DNA of 64,000 nucleotides from Dryococelus australis. Its lineage: Eukaryota > Arthropoda > Insecta > Phasmatodea > Phasmatidae. Both the position numbers and the translations under genes were made by a program. This document shows positions 44,901 through 59,900 of the stretch, in pieces. Position 1 is the first letter of the stretch; every line of letters starts with the position of its first letter. The notes under the pieces are model-generated. The model was not told where the DNA came from and ran no database searches. It was given only the letters and a program-made list of their open reading frames with translations. Location of the stretch: the NCBI GenBank assembly GCA_029891345.1, contig CM057000.1, forward strand, positions 128,873,338 to 128,937,337, written 5' to 3'.

Positions 44901-47900
44901 GGCACAGCTACCAGGTCAGTCCTGTATAACGGGCGAACCCCAGTTCCCCGCCAGGACTAGAAACCCCACAGACAGGATGCACTCGACTTGGCATCCGAAA
45001 AAGAAACTCTTCTAACTTATCCCGCTAGACGTCACGTGTCAGTTCAAATTCGCTGAAAGGTTACAGAGAGATGACAGCACCCAATAGATTTTAGTGGCAA
45101 CTATTCTGAAAATGGTAAAAAAAACATACATGCACTCGGTAATGAAAAGGTATCAAGTTTGGTAACATTATACAAGCCCTAAATTTTTGCTGACAAAAGT
45201 GCACACACATGCATGTGTGCACATGCACACATGCAAACATATGAACATATGCACACACGCACACACACACAAATGTAACCTCTTAAACCAAACCTTCCCC
45301 TCAGAAAACCTAAAAACTACAGTCATCTTTAATGATCCTAAAACTAAAATGATTTTCAGTTCTCCTTGCAAGCTCTTTGATATGAATTTTATAGCACAAG
45401 TAGGTGGGGGTAGCATATGCACCCCTCCAAAAAATAGGTAAAGTTTGTTTGTTTGAGGTAATGTCTGGAACTACATTCTTATAATTATTTCACTGTTAGA
45501 AAGCTACGTTCTTCCCAATGGATATAAACTATGTTTAATTAAAAAAAATAATTCTTTGAGAAATTTTAAAAGTTGTGAAAAACAAAAAAAAAAAGAGCTA
45601 CTTGGCTGATTTTTAAACATGCTCTACTAAAACTACACGGCCGATTCTTATTATTATTTCACCGTTAGAAAGCTACATTCTTCCATATGGCTATATGCAT
45701 ATATCAAATGGAGCCACAGTGGCTCAATGGATATAAATATATAAAGTGGGGTCATAGTGGCCCAGTGACTAGAGCGATCCCAAGTGGGGCCATAGTGGCC
45801 CAGTGACTAGAGCGATCCCAAGTGGGGCCATAGTGGCCCAGTGACTAGAGCGATCCCAAGTGGGGCCATAGTGGCCCAGTGACTAGAGCGATCCCAAGTG
45901 GGGCCATAGTGGCCCAGTGACTAGAGCGATCCCAAGTGGGGCCATAGTGGCCCAGTGACTAGAGCGATCCCAAGTGGGGCCACAGTGCTCAGTGGTTAGA
46001 AATATATGATGCAATATATAGATTCCATAAAACCTGAGCGAAGTGATGGCGGGCTGCTTTAACTTGCAATTAAGGCAAAATTATTAGATGTACTTAAAAA
46101 TACCAACAGGTTATTTTGTAGGGATGGGCAGATACCACTTTTTGTCTATAGCAACGATACAGATTCTCAACTGCCGATGCCACCGATTACAGCGATGCTG
46201 ATACAAGTTTTGGTGAGCTTTTTATTACTTAAATTAAATATTTAATTTTGTGAATACTTTAAGCACTTTGTATTAGGTGTGTACAGCATAGAAATGAAAT
46301 ACACCACTAATTTTAATAATAGATAATAAGATAGACAATTTAAGTGGGCAAAAAAGTGACAACAGTCAAGGAAAAACTGTTAGCAGACAACACAGCATTC
46401 AATACAAACTGAATTCATTAAAGTCAACCTTCAAAACATCAGGCAATCTGATGCAGACTGTATTTTAGACCTGATAAATTAAATACATAACCTCAAAGTA
46501 TATGTTTGTTTAAACCAACAGAATAAACATGTAATTTAAAAAACTTATTGAAATTAATTTAGTATTAACTATTCACTTGAAATTGAGCGCATTTGTTTTT
46601 ATTTATGTTAATATTTTTGCTTAGTATTACTTCATCGGCCAAGCCATACTCAATCCCTTGGTTAAAATGACAACTGATTTATTTGCGACAAATTTTGCCA
46701 ATTATTAGTACTTGCAGAGTCTTATTCAGACCTTTAACATTCTAACCACAACCGCAGCCAACAGCATCCAATAACAACTATATCCACGCCACAGTTATAA
46801 CCTTTAACTTGCCATTAACAACACCACAGATAGTTTAATAAAGTGTCAGCGTGTGCGATTAGTTTTCACTGTCTCCAACTCCCAAATGCAATAACGCATA
46901 AGAAGAATAAGAATACAGGTTGCTTTCTTATTATTGCCTATCTAAAAACACATTTTTGTCATAACTGTATTAGTTCACCAAGAATTTTAAATTTTTACAG
47001 TTAAATTTAAAATGTAAATTTGAACGTTTGTAATATAAAAAAAAATAATTTTCAAAATAAATTAATGCCCACCAAATTAGGAGAGGATACAGTTAGTTCC
47101 TCAAACATGTACACAGCACTAACGATAAAACAAAATTCTTTACTGGGTGGTATGAAAGGTATAAGTTATGACACTTTATATCACCCACCACAGGAATTTT
47201 CACCCACCTTCAAATCATAGTCAAGGTCAATAATGTTGCAGCCTGTGAGGTTGGACGGAGGCAGTGGAGGCAATTTGAACACTTCCGACCAAACTTTGGA
47301 GCGACCTGCAGCCACTGAATCCAGTTTCAGCTCGTTCAAGGTAATCTTATCCCTTTTCACCTCCCTCGAGGGGGTCGACACATGAAACTGAAGTTTCTGA
47401 AACACATATCCACATGGTATTAATTGAAAAGGAATCCATTGCAGGCAAACGCTAATAACAACCACAACATAATTAGACTGTTCACAGTAAAGTGAGCAAT
47501 TTGAAACCCTAGTTACTTTTTTACTACCAGCAATTTTTATCCTTGCACCACTTTCTTATATAAATCCTGCAGTGCGAGTAAAACATAGTGTATATATTTC
47601 ACCAGACACGAAGATTATCTAAGACTACAGTAAAATATATTTATAGACTATTATTCCAAATAAGAAGGATTCAAAAAGTGCTCACTTTTCCAAAAATAGC
47701 CTATAACAATAAAAATTATAAAAACTGATAGAATGAAGAAGAAACGGTGAAAATGTTCTGGATAAGCAGTAATTCGGCATTCTACTGGTATCATCTATGA
47801 ATAGTACAAACATCAGTATATTAACAATTACAAATACTTTGGAGGTAGACATGTGAAGAGTGATTATACCATTTCAGTGTGCAGAACCTAATTATTAATA

Positions 47901-50900
47901 TTAACACAATTAAAAGAATTCATCAAATGTGTTTTACTGAGCACATATAGCAAGAAATGTGTGTAAAACATTGCTAACCAAAACTGAAAAATTCTACTTA
48001 ATAGAAGTGAAAACAATCAAAATTATACATAATGAAAAAATGTTTATGCAACCTTTAGACAAAGTCAAACAAGGAAATTTAACAAGCTGGAATCTTATAA
48101 CATGGGTCTACCAAATCCACCCATCACAAATAGTAATTTCTTGAACTTCAAATATAACTGGTGGTGGTTTTATAAAATTTCACGTTACTAATAAAAAGAA
48201 TACTCTAAAAGGACTGCACATGTGAACAGTGGTATTTATTTATACATAATTTATCTGGCAGTAATCATAACAGTTACAAGAACACATTGATACTGTTTAA
48301 TAGTACTACTTCTATTGTATGACAAAGTATCCATTTAATAAAATCAGTGTAATGATTCTTGCTAAATATTGATATTTTCTAATTTTCTGCCGAGTACATT
48401 TGTTAATTTGAATGATAGAAAAGACTGAAACGTGCAGAAAAATAATGGATGTCATACCCATCAGATCAGCTTGCAATGTAATGAACAGAAAATAAGTTAC
48501 TGTCTAAATATGACATACACTTGACGAGTGACGTCTTTTCTAATTATTTAAATCAATTTCTACTCATTAGGGAAAAGATGCATGCTCGTCTACCTGAATA
48601 AACTTTACTGTTCACCAGCCAAGCCACCAAGATGATGCTTCAAGGTCACCTAGTACTGTGTGCGCCGAGGGATGTCACCATAGTATTGTTACGACACTTG
48701 CCCATATTAATGACAAACTTCTGCTACCACGTTTTTGTTTTAAAAAAAATATCTAAGACTAAAAGACATGCTGGCAAACATGGGAGTCGTAACACAAAAT
48801 TTAACATTATGTCCACATAGTAAAATAAAGGTAGTTAAAGGATAGAAGCATTACTCAAGCGGTATTACAAATAAATAACATGAGAATTCAACAAGTTGAT
48901 GGTTTCATTATATTATGACACAAGAAACTTTATCAACAAGTGCATTTGACATATGAGTATTTAAGGGCAAACGTTTTATGTTTAAAAAAATTCTTTTAAC
49001 AACAGATTTCATGTTTCAAAAAATTATTAACAGTTAATATTAAAAGATCTTTTCACTAAAGTTAAAACATTATTTAATATCTTTTGCTATAGAGATAATA
49101 AAAAATATAAAATGGGATCCCTTACAAAGACTTAAAATTATTTTATTAAATGGCTAAACATTCATTTAAAAATTTTTTTTTATATTTATCCTGTACTATC
49201 ATTATTTCAATCTTTAAACATAAATGTTATTGTGGATTCATATTCATATCTGTGCTCTGAAGAAAATCACTGGTGGTAATCGGGCTGGATACATCACGTG
49301 AATTTAGGTTATTCCCAACGAGAAGCTGCGCAGACAGCCATTGGAACAGGATGAACTGGGAAGCCAGAACATGGAACGGACTATATCAACTTCAGAGTAC
49401 AGCAAAAGAAGAGGGAATGGAACTACGTTGAAACCTATTCATAAAACCTCTAAAAACCAGAACAGATGGGAACGTGGAAAATTAGTTTCAGTTGCTTGCA
49501 GATACAAATTTTTAGGTCAAAACGGAGAATCTAACTTACTCATTCCAGAGGTTGGAAAAACTTACCTAGATGTAGAACTGGTTAACAGCAGTTACTAAGA
49601 CAACAGAACAAATAACTATAGTCAACTCTTGATTATCCACGATAATGGAGGGGGTGATTGCCGCGGATAACCCAAAATCGCATATAATACGCATACTAAG
49701 AGAAAAATAGTTTTTCCAACACTAAGTTTCGTATGGTCGTAACTGAATACTGGGTGTTTCAGTGTGAAACCTAGCCTATCCTTGACATACTACTGTATTT
49801 ACCCGCATATTTTACGGCCACGCATAATTTCCGTACCCTATTATTTATTAACAAACCAAGAAATTTAAAAAATGCGTAAAAAATGCAGGTAATCACAGTA
49901 GTTCTCTCATGAACATTACAAGAAATGCACAGCTACAGTTAATACAAACAACGCAACAGGATGCGTGTGGTGTTTATCACCGAGTGATACTGGGATATGA
50001 ATTTACGTAAGAGGGAAGGCAGGCTGACGTCACTCTGTTGCCAGGCAACAGGCCACTTCCCCCCCGAAGTGTAGAAACAAAGATGTGCAAAACGAATTGC
50101 ATGTCACCCGTGTCACACACACACCTCCCACACTGTCCAGTGCTTGCGGTATACAGCCGGCTGTTTCAGCATGTGGAAAACAGTGTTTAATGTAGGAAAA
50201 AAGTTTCGCCTCAATTCTCTGTTCTTAAAAAAATATTGGGTTTGTTTCACGCACACTAAACCCAACACTAGCGTTCCCGCAGCATGTTTCTGGCTAAACC
50301 ACTCCAACATAGCCTTATCTAGTTCAGTGTACATCTATAGTTTCATCGCTTTCCTATTCGCCAATCCACTTGTCAAGTCCGCACTGCTCGCAAACTCAAT
50401 AAGTTTGGATTTATTATTTCATATATCCCGAATTGTTGTTTCTCCCACTCCATACATAAATGAAAGCTGTTTTATTACACTTCCTCCAAGTTTATTAATA
50501 ATTCCCAGCTTTTGCTGTAAATTTAAAACCACACGTTTATGTTTTGCAGACATTTTTCGGCTGAAAATGAGCAAAAACCAAACTGAACGTAACTACTGAC
50601 TGGCGAGATAAAACTGACACTGACCGTGGGAATGCGATACGCAGTGGTAGTTCCGGGTTCCGGCTATAACTGGCAGGCGGCAGCTAGGCTAGGCTAGCGA
50701 GTTGTGTGGTATTGTCAGCTCGCTGTCTTGTGACATAACTAAGCTCATCGCCCCATCGGGAACACATTTTGACGTGCATTTGCATCGAAAACTAACACAT
50801 TTCATTCTACAGTTATTTTCAGAGAGTACCTGTTACGAATTTCATTAGTTAAGATGGGCATTTTATTAAAATACTTCGTTCTGGCAGTGTTTAAGTTAAT

Positions 50901-53900
50901 TTCCAAAATTCATATTTATCGTTCTGAATGTGCTGCGGTTAAGCCGCAAAGCAGATAATCGAGTCTATTGTACATTGCTACATTATTCTCTATGGCACTA
51001 TGCATCTTGCAAACTAATAACTACACAGTAGTTATTGCTGAAGTGACTCGACAACTACATTACAGTAGAAAACACCAACTCCTCTGCTGCCACGAAAAAC
51101 CTGAATGTCACTCCAAGTGCCTGTGGATGAGTAACATGCCGAAAACACGTACAACAAGAAGATCCTGCATGTCAGCAGCACTCCATGGCCATGACGTGAA
51201 CTAAAAGTAGTTCCAATGCTTTCGAGAGATGGCACGACGATGCACCAGCGCCACTCCGGGATGAAAAATTGCTGTATAGACGGGTCCAAAGGGCACACTT
51301 ATTGTTGCTAAACAGCAAGCATGGCTAGAATTCACTCTAGCGCCGTGCTACAGCCACCGCGCCCTGCTCGAATACAGCGTGATGAAGCTTCCGACTGTCT
51401 TTCTCACTTACTTGGGTGCTGGTCAATAGGTAAAGTTAACTTCGTAAGCCTCACAGAAAAATATGAGAGTGATTGGCCAACCACAAATTTAGAATTCTTT
51501 ACTACTAGTTGGAACAGACTAAGTTTAAATTAAATGAATTAAACAAAATTCAAATTAATCTAAAAGAACCCAAAAATATATCCAGTTGGTCACTAATAAT
51601 AATACCAATTTATTAGATTCAGCTTGAAACAGTAAATTAACTACACCTAAATTTAAATAGTATCATAAAAAAAAACTTTCTTTTTACTGCGTGCTACTTA
51701 TTATTTATTATCAATTGTTAGTTAGGAAATTAAAATATCAAAAGCTATTTGACTTGATATCACATCTGTGCATATAAGACCGAAGAGATCCTTTACTGGT
51801 ATAAAAGGAATATAAATAGTCATAGATAAATAAATGCTGGTGAAGACCCTAAGTGAAATAACTGATCCTTTATATAGGGACCCCTGAGAATGTTGAACCG
51901 CGAAATACAACTAAATGTGACATATCACTGTTTCCAAAAGGCAAAATTTTGCACGAAAAAGACATTAACATGAATATATACATTCTTCAGACACTGTAAA
52001 TAATAGTTTACAATTGATTGTGTGTCGACACTGCAAGTTTATCTATTTTGCTGCTCTTTGATTATTTTTGTGCTGAGATGCTGAAAATAACTATTTTTTG
52101 TACCTTGAATGCGTAATGAAGCATGAAGGCTTCTACATTTTTTAACATGGGGAATAAAAAAAACTATGCGCAAGTTCTTTAACATGCGTGCCAGCCGAGT
52201 TGTGAAAAAGTACTTGGCTGTCCTAGTTTTTGAGGTTAGGGGGAAATAAAAGTGAAATGTATGTTTTACGACCACATCATAAAACTGCCGGTTCCTTTAT
52301 TTTCCTTAACCCCATCCGCAATAAAGCGACACGAATATCAGTTTCGTATTGAATTTAAGTTTATTGGTTTCAGGAAATGTGCAGTGTGTGTATTTTATTG
52401 AACGATTTTGCAAATAAATTATTTAATGTTAGTGACGAACAAACATGACTTCAGTAACGCAAACTTGTAAGGATTACAATAAAAAAACACATGTTCAAGA
52501 AGTTGCAATTTTTACATACAGTAAGTTTGCATATTTTGTAAATAATGTGTGTGTAAACCGTTACTATAGTTAGATAAATGCATGGGGTCTGAAAAAAATC
52601 GCATTTGCAACACTAAAATTGTGTAGGAATAATATTTGTTTTGAGTCTAACGTTAACTTTGGCCAAACTGCGTGTGTGTGTGTGTGTATTGCTGCATCTG
52701 TACGAATACAAACCATGACTTACATATTGCGTTTTTTTTTTAATATGTTATTTCCATACAAGCAATATTTTCCTCTCCTCCATCAAAACAATATGTAACT
52801 CACACTCTTTAAGAACCTCAAAACAATGCTGTCTTACAAAAGGCGTTAAACTAAAGCTGCCCCCCCCCCAACCCCCTCACTGTTTCCTTTGACCCTCTCG
52901 AGATAAAGTAAACAGAACCCCAAAAAATTACAAAAATTAAAAAAGTTTGAATGCCAACCTAACTATAATATCCTACATTAATTACTGGATGGAAGTTAGC
53001 TAACCTCAGACATTCAGTGTCTGCCATGACAGGGAACACAAGGAAGAGGAAAATGTGAGTTTGCATTGGACTCGCATTTGCTTACAAACATCTTTTTCTT
53101 CAGTGACAGAACCGATGTGGTGGAAGGATACATTATGACCGTACTACATTTCTAGAATTGTCAAAATTTACCCCACATTTCTTAAATTAATTGTAGTAAT
53201 TACTGCTGTTCCTTGTAGTTAATAATTAATTTTCTATTTCTTATTCAGACACTGAACATGTGCATTAATTTTCCTTCAAAACATTCTAATTTACCAAATT
53301 TCTTAGTTTTCAAACACAGAAATTTGGTTTATTTTAATATGAATGCAAAGATATTAATTATTGATTTTATTTTTAAACAAATTTAGGATCGCTTTCATTT
53401 TAGACACCAAGATTGACACCACTTTCATTTTTAAATACTCAGGCATTCTATTTTACCATTTTCTGGGGTCCTTAGTGATAAGTATTTTACATGTAAGGTA
53501 AATTTTCAAAATATTTTTTTGCACTGCTACGTTGTATTTTATTCACTGTTTTCAAGAATTTTTTGCACAGATATTAGTAAGTTTTAATCACCAATTTCAG
53601 GGGTCCCTACCTATATATTATTCATCATTTCAAAATGCTATACTCAAATCTGAAAAAAAAAAAAAAAAAAAAAAAAAATACCGTGCTACCATGTTTATTT
53701 TCGTACAGAAATAAACACAGTTTATCCCACTATATTATTCTTGTAGACTTAGAACCTTATCCTGTAAACATCAGGTCCGTCAAGGTATAGTAGGTGACCA
53801 GGAATTTTATTCTAACTAGACTACCAAATTCTCACACACACCTATATTGGACGGCAACCTTTCTATGCACCCAGGTGTACAGAACGGTTGAGCCCAGATA

Positions 53901-56900
53901 CTAGGTGCTCATCCTCTTAGGGTTGGACTGTCAGTCTGGATTGTGCTCCTTCTACCACGCTTCTAGTGCCAGCGGGTTTTTCCCTGGGTCTGAGGGGACT
54001 GACCCTTCAGGGGAACCCACCAACATATTGCGATCTTGGCCTGGTGAATGCTCTGCGTGGAAGTACACATAAGTAGGGACGAAAGTCACCTGCTCCACCT
54101 TCGCGGGACTGGTATTTGGGAATCTTTCCTCATGCCCTACTCCTGTTGGGGTGGTATTCGTGAGAGGGTTAAAAGGGCTGCTGCAGTATCTCTCCATACC
54201 AACAGGAGCTTAGTCCCATCCCAACCTAACTTGATAACCTCAGTCCCCTGGAGAAAGCTCGAGCCATCCGTCACCTATAGAAACAAGCCTCACCAGCACC
54301 CATACCAGGTCTATTCACACCACCAGTCAAACTCGAAGGAGCCATTCACCTCTTGTTACTAGCCTATCTGAGTGGCAAAAAAAACCTCATTTGGTATAGC
54401 TAACCCGTGGTTTAGGGATTCCAGCTAACTGAGTCAACCTAGACGACAACCAGCACTGACGAACACCTGCCCGCCTACACACCAGGTTCCGAAGCCAACC
54501 CCAGCACATCACCGCCAGAACCGCAGCAGGTCCAGCAACCTCCACAGGCCACCCCTCGCCCAGGCATCCCCACGAGAGTGGTCCCTCCTAAGCGAAATAT
54601 TTTACTAGCCATCCCCAACTTTGTGCCTAGCCGGAAGGCCACACCACCAGTCCTCTACACTGGCCGAGCTCCCGTTCCACGCTGTGAATAAGAGAAACTC
54701 ATCCCTGGGTGTGTATGCTGTCACAACCAGCAAAACCCTTGGTCCATTACGTGCCTTCTTTGTCCATAGGACATCACACGTCAAGCTACACAAAGTTCCA
54801 TCAAATTCCACATTGCACCTTACGGCCACAGCTGGCTTATGCGTCTCAACATAACAAATGAGAAAGCATTCTGCGCTAGTGTGATAACTATGCCATCAAG
54901 TACAAGTTTTGACAAAACTATCAACACAAATTTTCATGTAATAAATAATACTGTACAGACAGTAAAAATTCACTATAACAAACTTGAAGGTACCAGAAAT
55001 GTTGCTTGTTTGTTGAAGAGACGTTCTTAATCGTAAAAACACTCGCACAGAAATTTTGAGCAAAGTGTATACAACATTTACAACTACACGCCTCATCATT
55101 GCTGTATAAAGTATTTTATTTAATCATAAGGAACATAATGATGTGTCAAAAACTAGATTTTTAGTAGGATTTTTAATTAAATAATTTTCAATTTTGTATA
55201 ATTGTTATACTATGAGCCAGTCTCTCATGAACATTTAATACACTGATAATTTTAATACATCTATTATGTTTGATTATAATTTACACCATACATTTCAACT
55301 TGTATATATGTTTAGGAGCATTACTGATTTCTACTATAACACAGTAGGCCTATTTCAAAAAATGTCTAGGGATACATGTTTTTCAGATTATCAAACAGTT
55401 ATTTATAACACAGTAAGTTTTTCATCTTTTAAAAAACTACACAAGCAGACTACGATTTAAGATAAGATTATCTGTTGAAGATAAACTAGGCATTAAAAAG
55501 CAACATAACCTGCAAAAAAAATTGCAAAATCTAATTTCATTTAACTCTTGTCAATTTTCAAACCATACTGAAGCAGTACACAACACACTAATGGTGCAGT
55601 GGTTTATTCGCGTTTAAAAATGACAATCTTTGTGCTGCTTGAAAAGAAACGTCTTCACATTAACCATTTGCAGCATACGAGAAAATTATGTCATTGCAGT
55701 ATAAGGGAAAGACACCATGTAGTCTCTACACAATGCAGTGCACGCTCTGTGTACAGATATTCCATTTTGTGCAACATGCCATGGTTTCATCATCTCAAGT
55801 CATGCTAACATCTGTGGAATAGTTATGGCATGACCAAAATACTTTTTTTTTGTGTAAATACTGCATTATTTTACTAATGTTTGGTTATATTTGAAGTGGG
55901 GAGGGGGAGGAGGTGAAATATTAATTTACGACGTTAGCAAACAATTTAGTCTTAGTGTATAACGTGAATATTTTTAATAATATGGATAAATTTGCAATGT
56001 AAAAATTTGTTAAAGTGTGACACGTGACATCTTTGGATTAATGGCGGACAGTCACAGTGTGGCTGTTTTTGTTTTACGTGAGGCTAGACACACCCAGATA
56101 CTTTGACTTGGCCTTAGTTAAGCATCTGAGCCTTGCCGGTATAAAGTACGGGTAGTACATCTTTCTGACTAGGTATGAGATCAGGGACGGCGAGTATTAC
56201 CTGGATCGTCTGGGTGGATTTTAGTATCACCTGTATACCTGGGCGACTAATAGCCTGTGGAAACTGCTGACCCCGCGTCTGCACTTGTGGTGGCTGTCTG
56301 GAACTAGCGCTGGGACCTGGTGCGGCTGTAACTGCTGGTGGCTCTCTACGTGCTGTCGGGATGGTTGCCCCTGATCCAGGCGTTTGCTATACCAAATGGG
56401 ATTTTTCTCAACCCTGTGAAAGGCTTTGCTTTAGTACTGGGTGCATGCCTTCTGAAGTTTTAAACTGGTTTTAGGAAATTGCAACACACTTGAAATAATA
56501 TTCAGCAGTTGTATAAAACACATTTAATACGAGAAAGAATAAACCTGGTGGTACGTAATACCTCCTATCAAACAATAATTGGATCGAAATTAAATTACGT
56601 TAGAGAGGTAAGGTAGAAAATTCAAGTGGATATGAAAACAAACTAACCAAAAGGGCAGTGCTAAGTTTTGGCATTCCTGAAGGGACGGTGGTATTTACGT
56701 GTCATTGACAACTTCATCAGGGGTTGGTTCACAGAGGATCTGCGAAGGCGTAGCTCAGCTGCTGGTAGATCTAGAAGACCTGGATGGTAGTAGATGGCCA
56801 CAGAACACGAGGTGGTGGAGCGAGTGGCTGCTGATGGTTCCTTCAGTACCAGGAGTATGATGAAGGAGCAGACTCTTGAAGAGGCCACGAGGACCTGTTT

Positions 56901-59900
56901 GCTCCCTCCGGCATCAGAAGTGCGGTAGAGGAGTTTACACTCTTTGGTGAAGTCGCGAAGACCCGTTGGCTGCCTCTGGCACCTCGCAGTGTGATGGAGC
57001 GTGAACTCGTGAATAAGGGTCATGTACCGATATTTATACTGGCTGACTTGCCCTTGTTTGGGGGGGGGGGGGGGGCTGTGGCGTTACTCTCGGGGCGTGT
57101 GATGTCGCAGGCCGGACGGAATTTCGGCTGACGTGGCACGAATCAGAGTTCCTTGTGTTGCAATTGTAGTGAGTAGTACTGCCATAATGTATTCTTCTAC
57201 CACAGCTGTTTTGTCACTGAAGAAAATGACGTTTGGCAACAACTGTTTTGAGTCCAATGCACACTTGCATTTTCCTCCCTCCTGTTCCATGTCATGGGTA
57301 GGCACTGAAAATCTGACAGTAGCTAACTTCCGTCTAGTAATTAATGTAGGATATTACAGCTAGGTTGGCATTCCAACTTGTTTTATTTTTGTAACAACGG
57401 AGCTAAATTTGTTGGGGTTTGGTTTATTTATTTAGAGGGAAAGGAAACTTTCATGACGGGGGGTCTTTAGTTTTACATCTTTCGTAAGATGACATTTTGA
57501 TGTTCTTACGAGTGTGTAGCATTTTAGGTAGCATATTGTTTGGATGGAGCAATGGAAAATTTTGCTCGTATAGAAATAACATTTAAATTATTTCAGTTAG
57601 AAAATTTTAATTTTTAATGAAAAAACAATATGTAATACATACAGCGCTGTTCGTATTCATACAGATGTAGCAATATATACACACACACACACACTTTACA
57701 CTCAAATTTCTGATATAGACGAATAAACAAATATTATTCACTCACTACAAGTTTGGAAAGTGCACCTTTTTCAGGCCACGTGCATTTCAATTATTGTGTT
57801 AATTTACAAATACATTTTAAATACACGTAAACTTACTGTTTGTAAAATTTGCAACCTCTTGAACACTATTTTATGGCAGTCCTTGCCAAGTTTACTTCTA
57901 AAATCAAGTTTGTTCGCCACTAGCATTTAATAATTTATTTTGAGAATCATTCAGAAAAATCAACACTGCACTCTTTTCCTGATACAAACAAACTTAAACT
58001 TATACATAAATTGTATTCGTACCACTTCATTGTGGAAGGCGGTAAGGAAAATGGAGGAAGGGATGCGGTAACACGTGCCAATAATGTTACATTTCACTCA
58101 AGAAAACGCACAATGGTACCTACAACCAACTATGCTTGAAAAAAGCACATAAAAAATTATTAACTACTGATTAAATATTCCAACAATACCAACAAGATAT
58201 TTGTATAATAAACACAGAAAAAAGCACGAGCCAACGGCCATTCCCCGGGCTGGAAACTGGAAACGTAAACATGACCAGCCATTGGCTGGAAACATTTACT
58301 GTTTGTACGTGTTGACATATGCTGTCATAAATGCTTAACATGTTTTTAAAGTCCAGTCACTAATAGCCAAAAAAATGTAATATTGCTAGAGCCAAGATTA
58401 ATGGTGAATAGCATTAACCCGAAATAACACTGAAATGCAAGTTATTACACCGCCAAACACCAAAATACAAGTTATACACCGCCAAACACAGAAATATAAG
58501 TTATACGCCGCCTAACACTGAAATTTCAGTTAAAAAACAAAATAAATCAAATTTGACCAAAATACATTATTTTATCTGTGAAACTATGACCAACAATCTT
58601 AATCCAAAAATGTGTAAACTGATTGACGATGCTAATAATTTAGCTTTTCAGATAATCGGAAGAAAAAAATTAATTTTAAGCTGTTGTCATCCTGGCTGAG
58701 TGAATAACGCAGTAAATATTGAATACCACGTGGATGACAAATTATAATTTAATGAGAATAGCAAAATTGTAAAAGCAAATTTTAAAATAATTTTATTTCC
58801 AGTATTGGATGTTTTTTTCCTATATAAAACCATATCCAAGCCATTTACGTAAGACTAACGAAAATTCACACTGTTTAAAAACCTCAACATACAAGTTACG
58901 AAGAAAAACCACATTTAAAAAGTAATTTTTTAACCTATGGTAATTCTCTGCGTTACAGACTTTCATGATAAAACCAATAACACCGAAATCACGTATTTTT
59001 AAAAATGAAATTTGCCTTAAAATAACACCACAAAATCTTGCCCCTAAATATTGCTTTAAAAACATAATTTAAACCATAAATGTTGTAAGTATAATTATGA
59101 TTTTAAATTACAACTTTTAATTCTGAGTACTATTTTCTTCCAGTCGCCATAAAAATAGCCAACTGAAAAACACGGATCCCACAGTTCATCAGCTGATACA
59201 ACTGTACGAACGAAAGCATTTACTGTTTACATAGAGTGTAGGTTGGTCAGATTTTACCCCACTTATATGAAATGGACAATATTACGTAACTTCATCTCGG
59301 CAGCTTAGTGATCAGCTCATTTTAGCTTCTAGAAACGAGCGTATTACTTTACAGTGGGGTGAACAGTACAATTTCTCTGCATCTGTAATAGCCCATCATA
59401 CAAGGTGCGTATCCTGTCCTGTAGGCATTTCTGGAAGATTTTTACCGTTTATAGGACCCCATTGACAGCATTATTTAGGTTCACAGTGATAAGGCAAAAA
59501 TCATGTTAATAGTTGGAAAATGATGTGCATCAAGTAAAACATAAAACCCATTATAATGCACAAACTTTTGTCAGGATCAAAACAGTTGTTTGTTATAATG
59601 AAATATTCATTAACGTGAGGTTTGTTAAAGTAGTGCTTCACTGTACTTACTTTCACCTTTTTATAATAAAGTGCTTTTCTTAACTTTCAACCATATTTAT
59701 GTTTTCTATTTGGGTATGTTCACTAACGAAATACGAAGCTCTGAATAAAATATTCAACAGTCAAAAACACATATGGATTAAACTAAATCCACAGTGAAGA
59801 GAGCTGTCAGAATACCTGAGCATGACTCAAAGTTCTGTAGGTAGCTAAGGAGGGAACCAATGTAAGTAACAATACTGAATTCTTATGTGTACATTTTTTT

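Noticed and set aside
45168-45441. His/Cys-rich frames on both strands near 45.2-45.4 kb
   Set aside because: They are translations of a CA/GT-rich simple repeat.
49797-49830. GTATTTACCCGCATATTTTA as a second copy of the 39.1-kb element end
   Set aside because: Similarity is short and no partner end was seen inside the Tigger copy.
51032-51298. Possible gene in the GC-richer 51.0-51.4 kb region
   Set aside because: Short frames on both strands, no motif, no splice signals.
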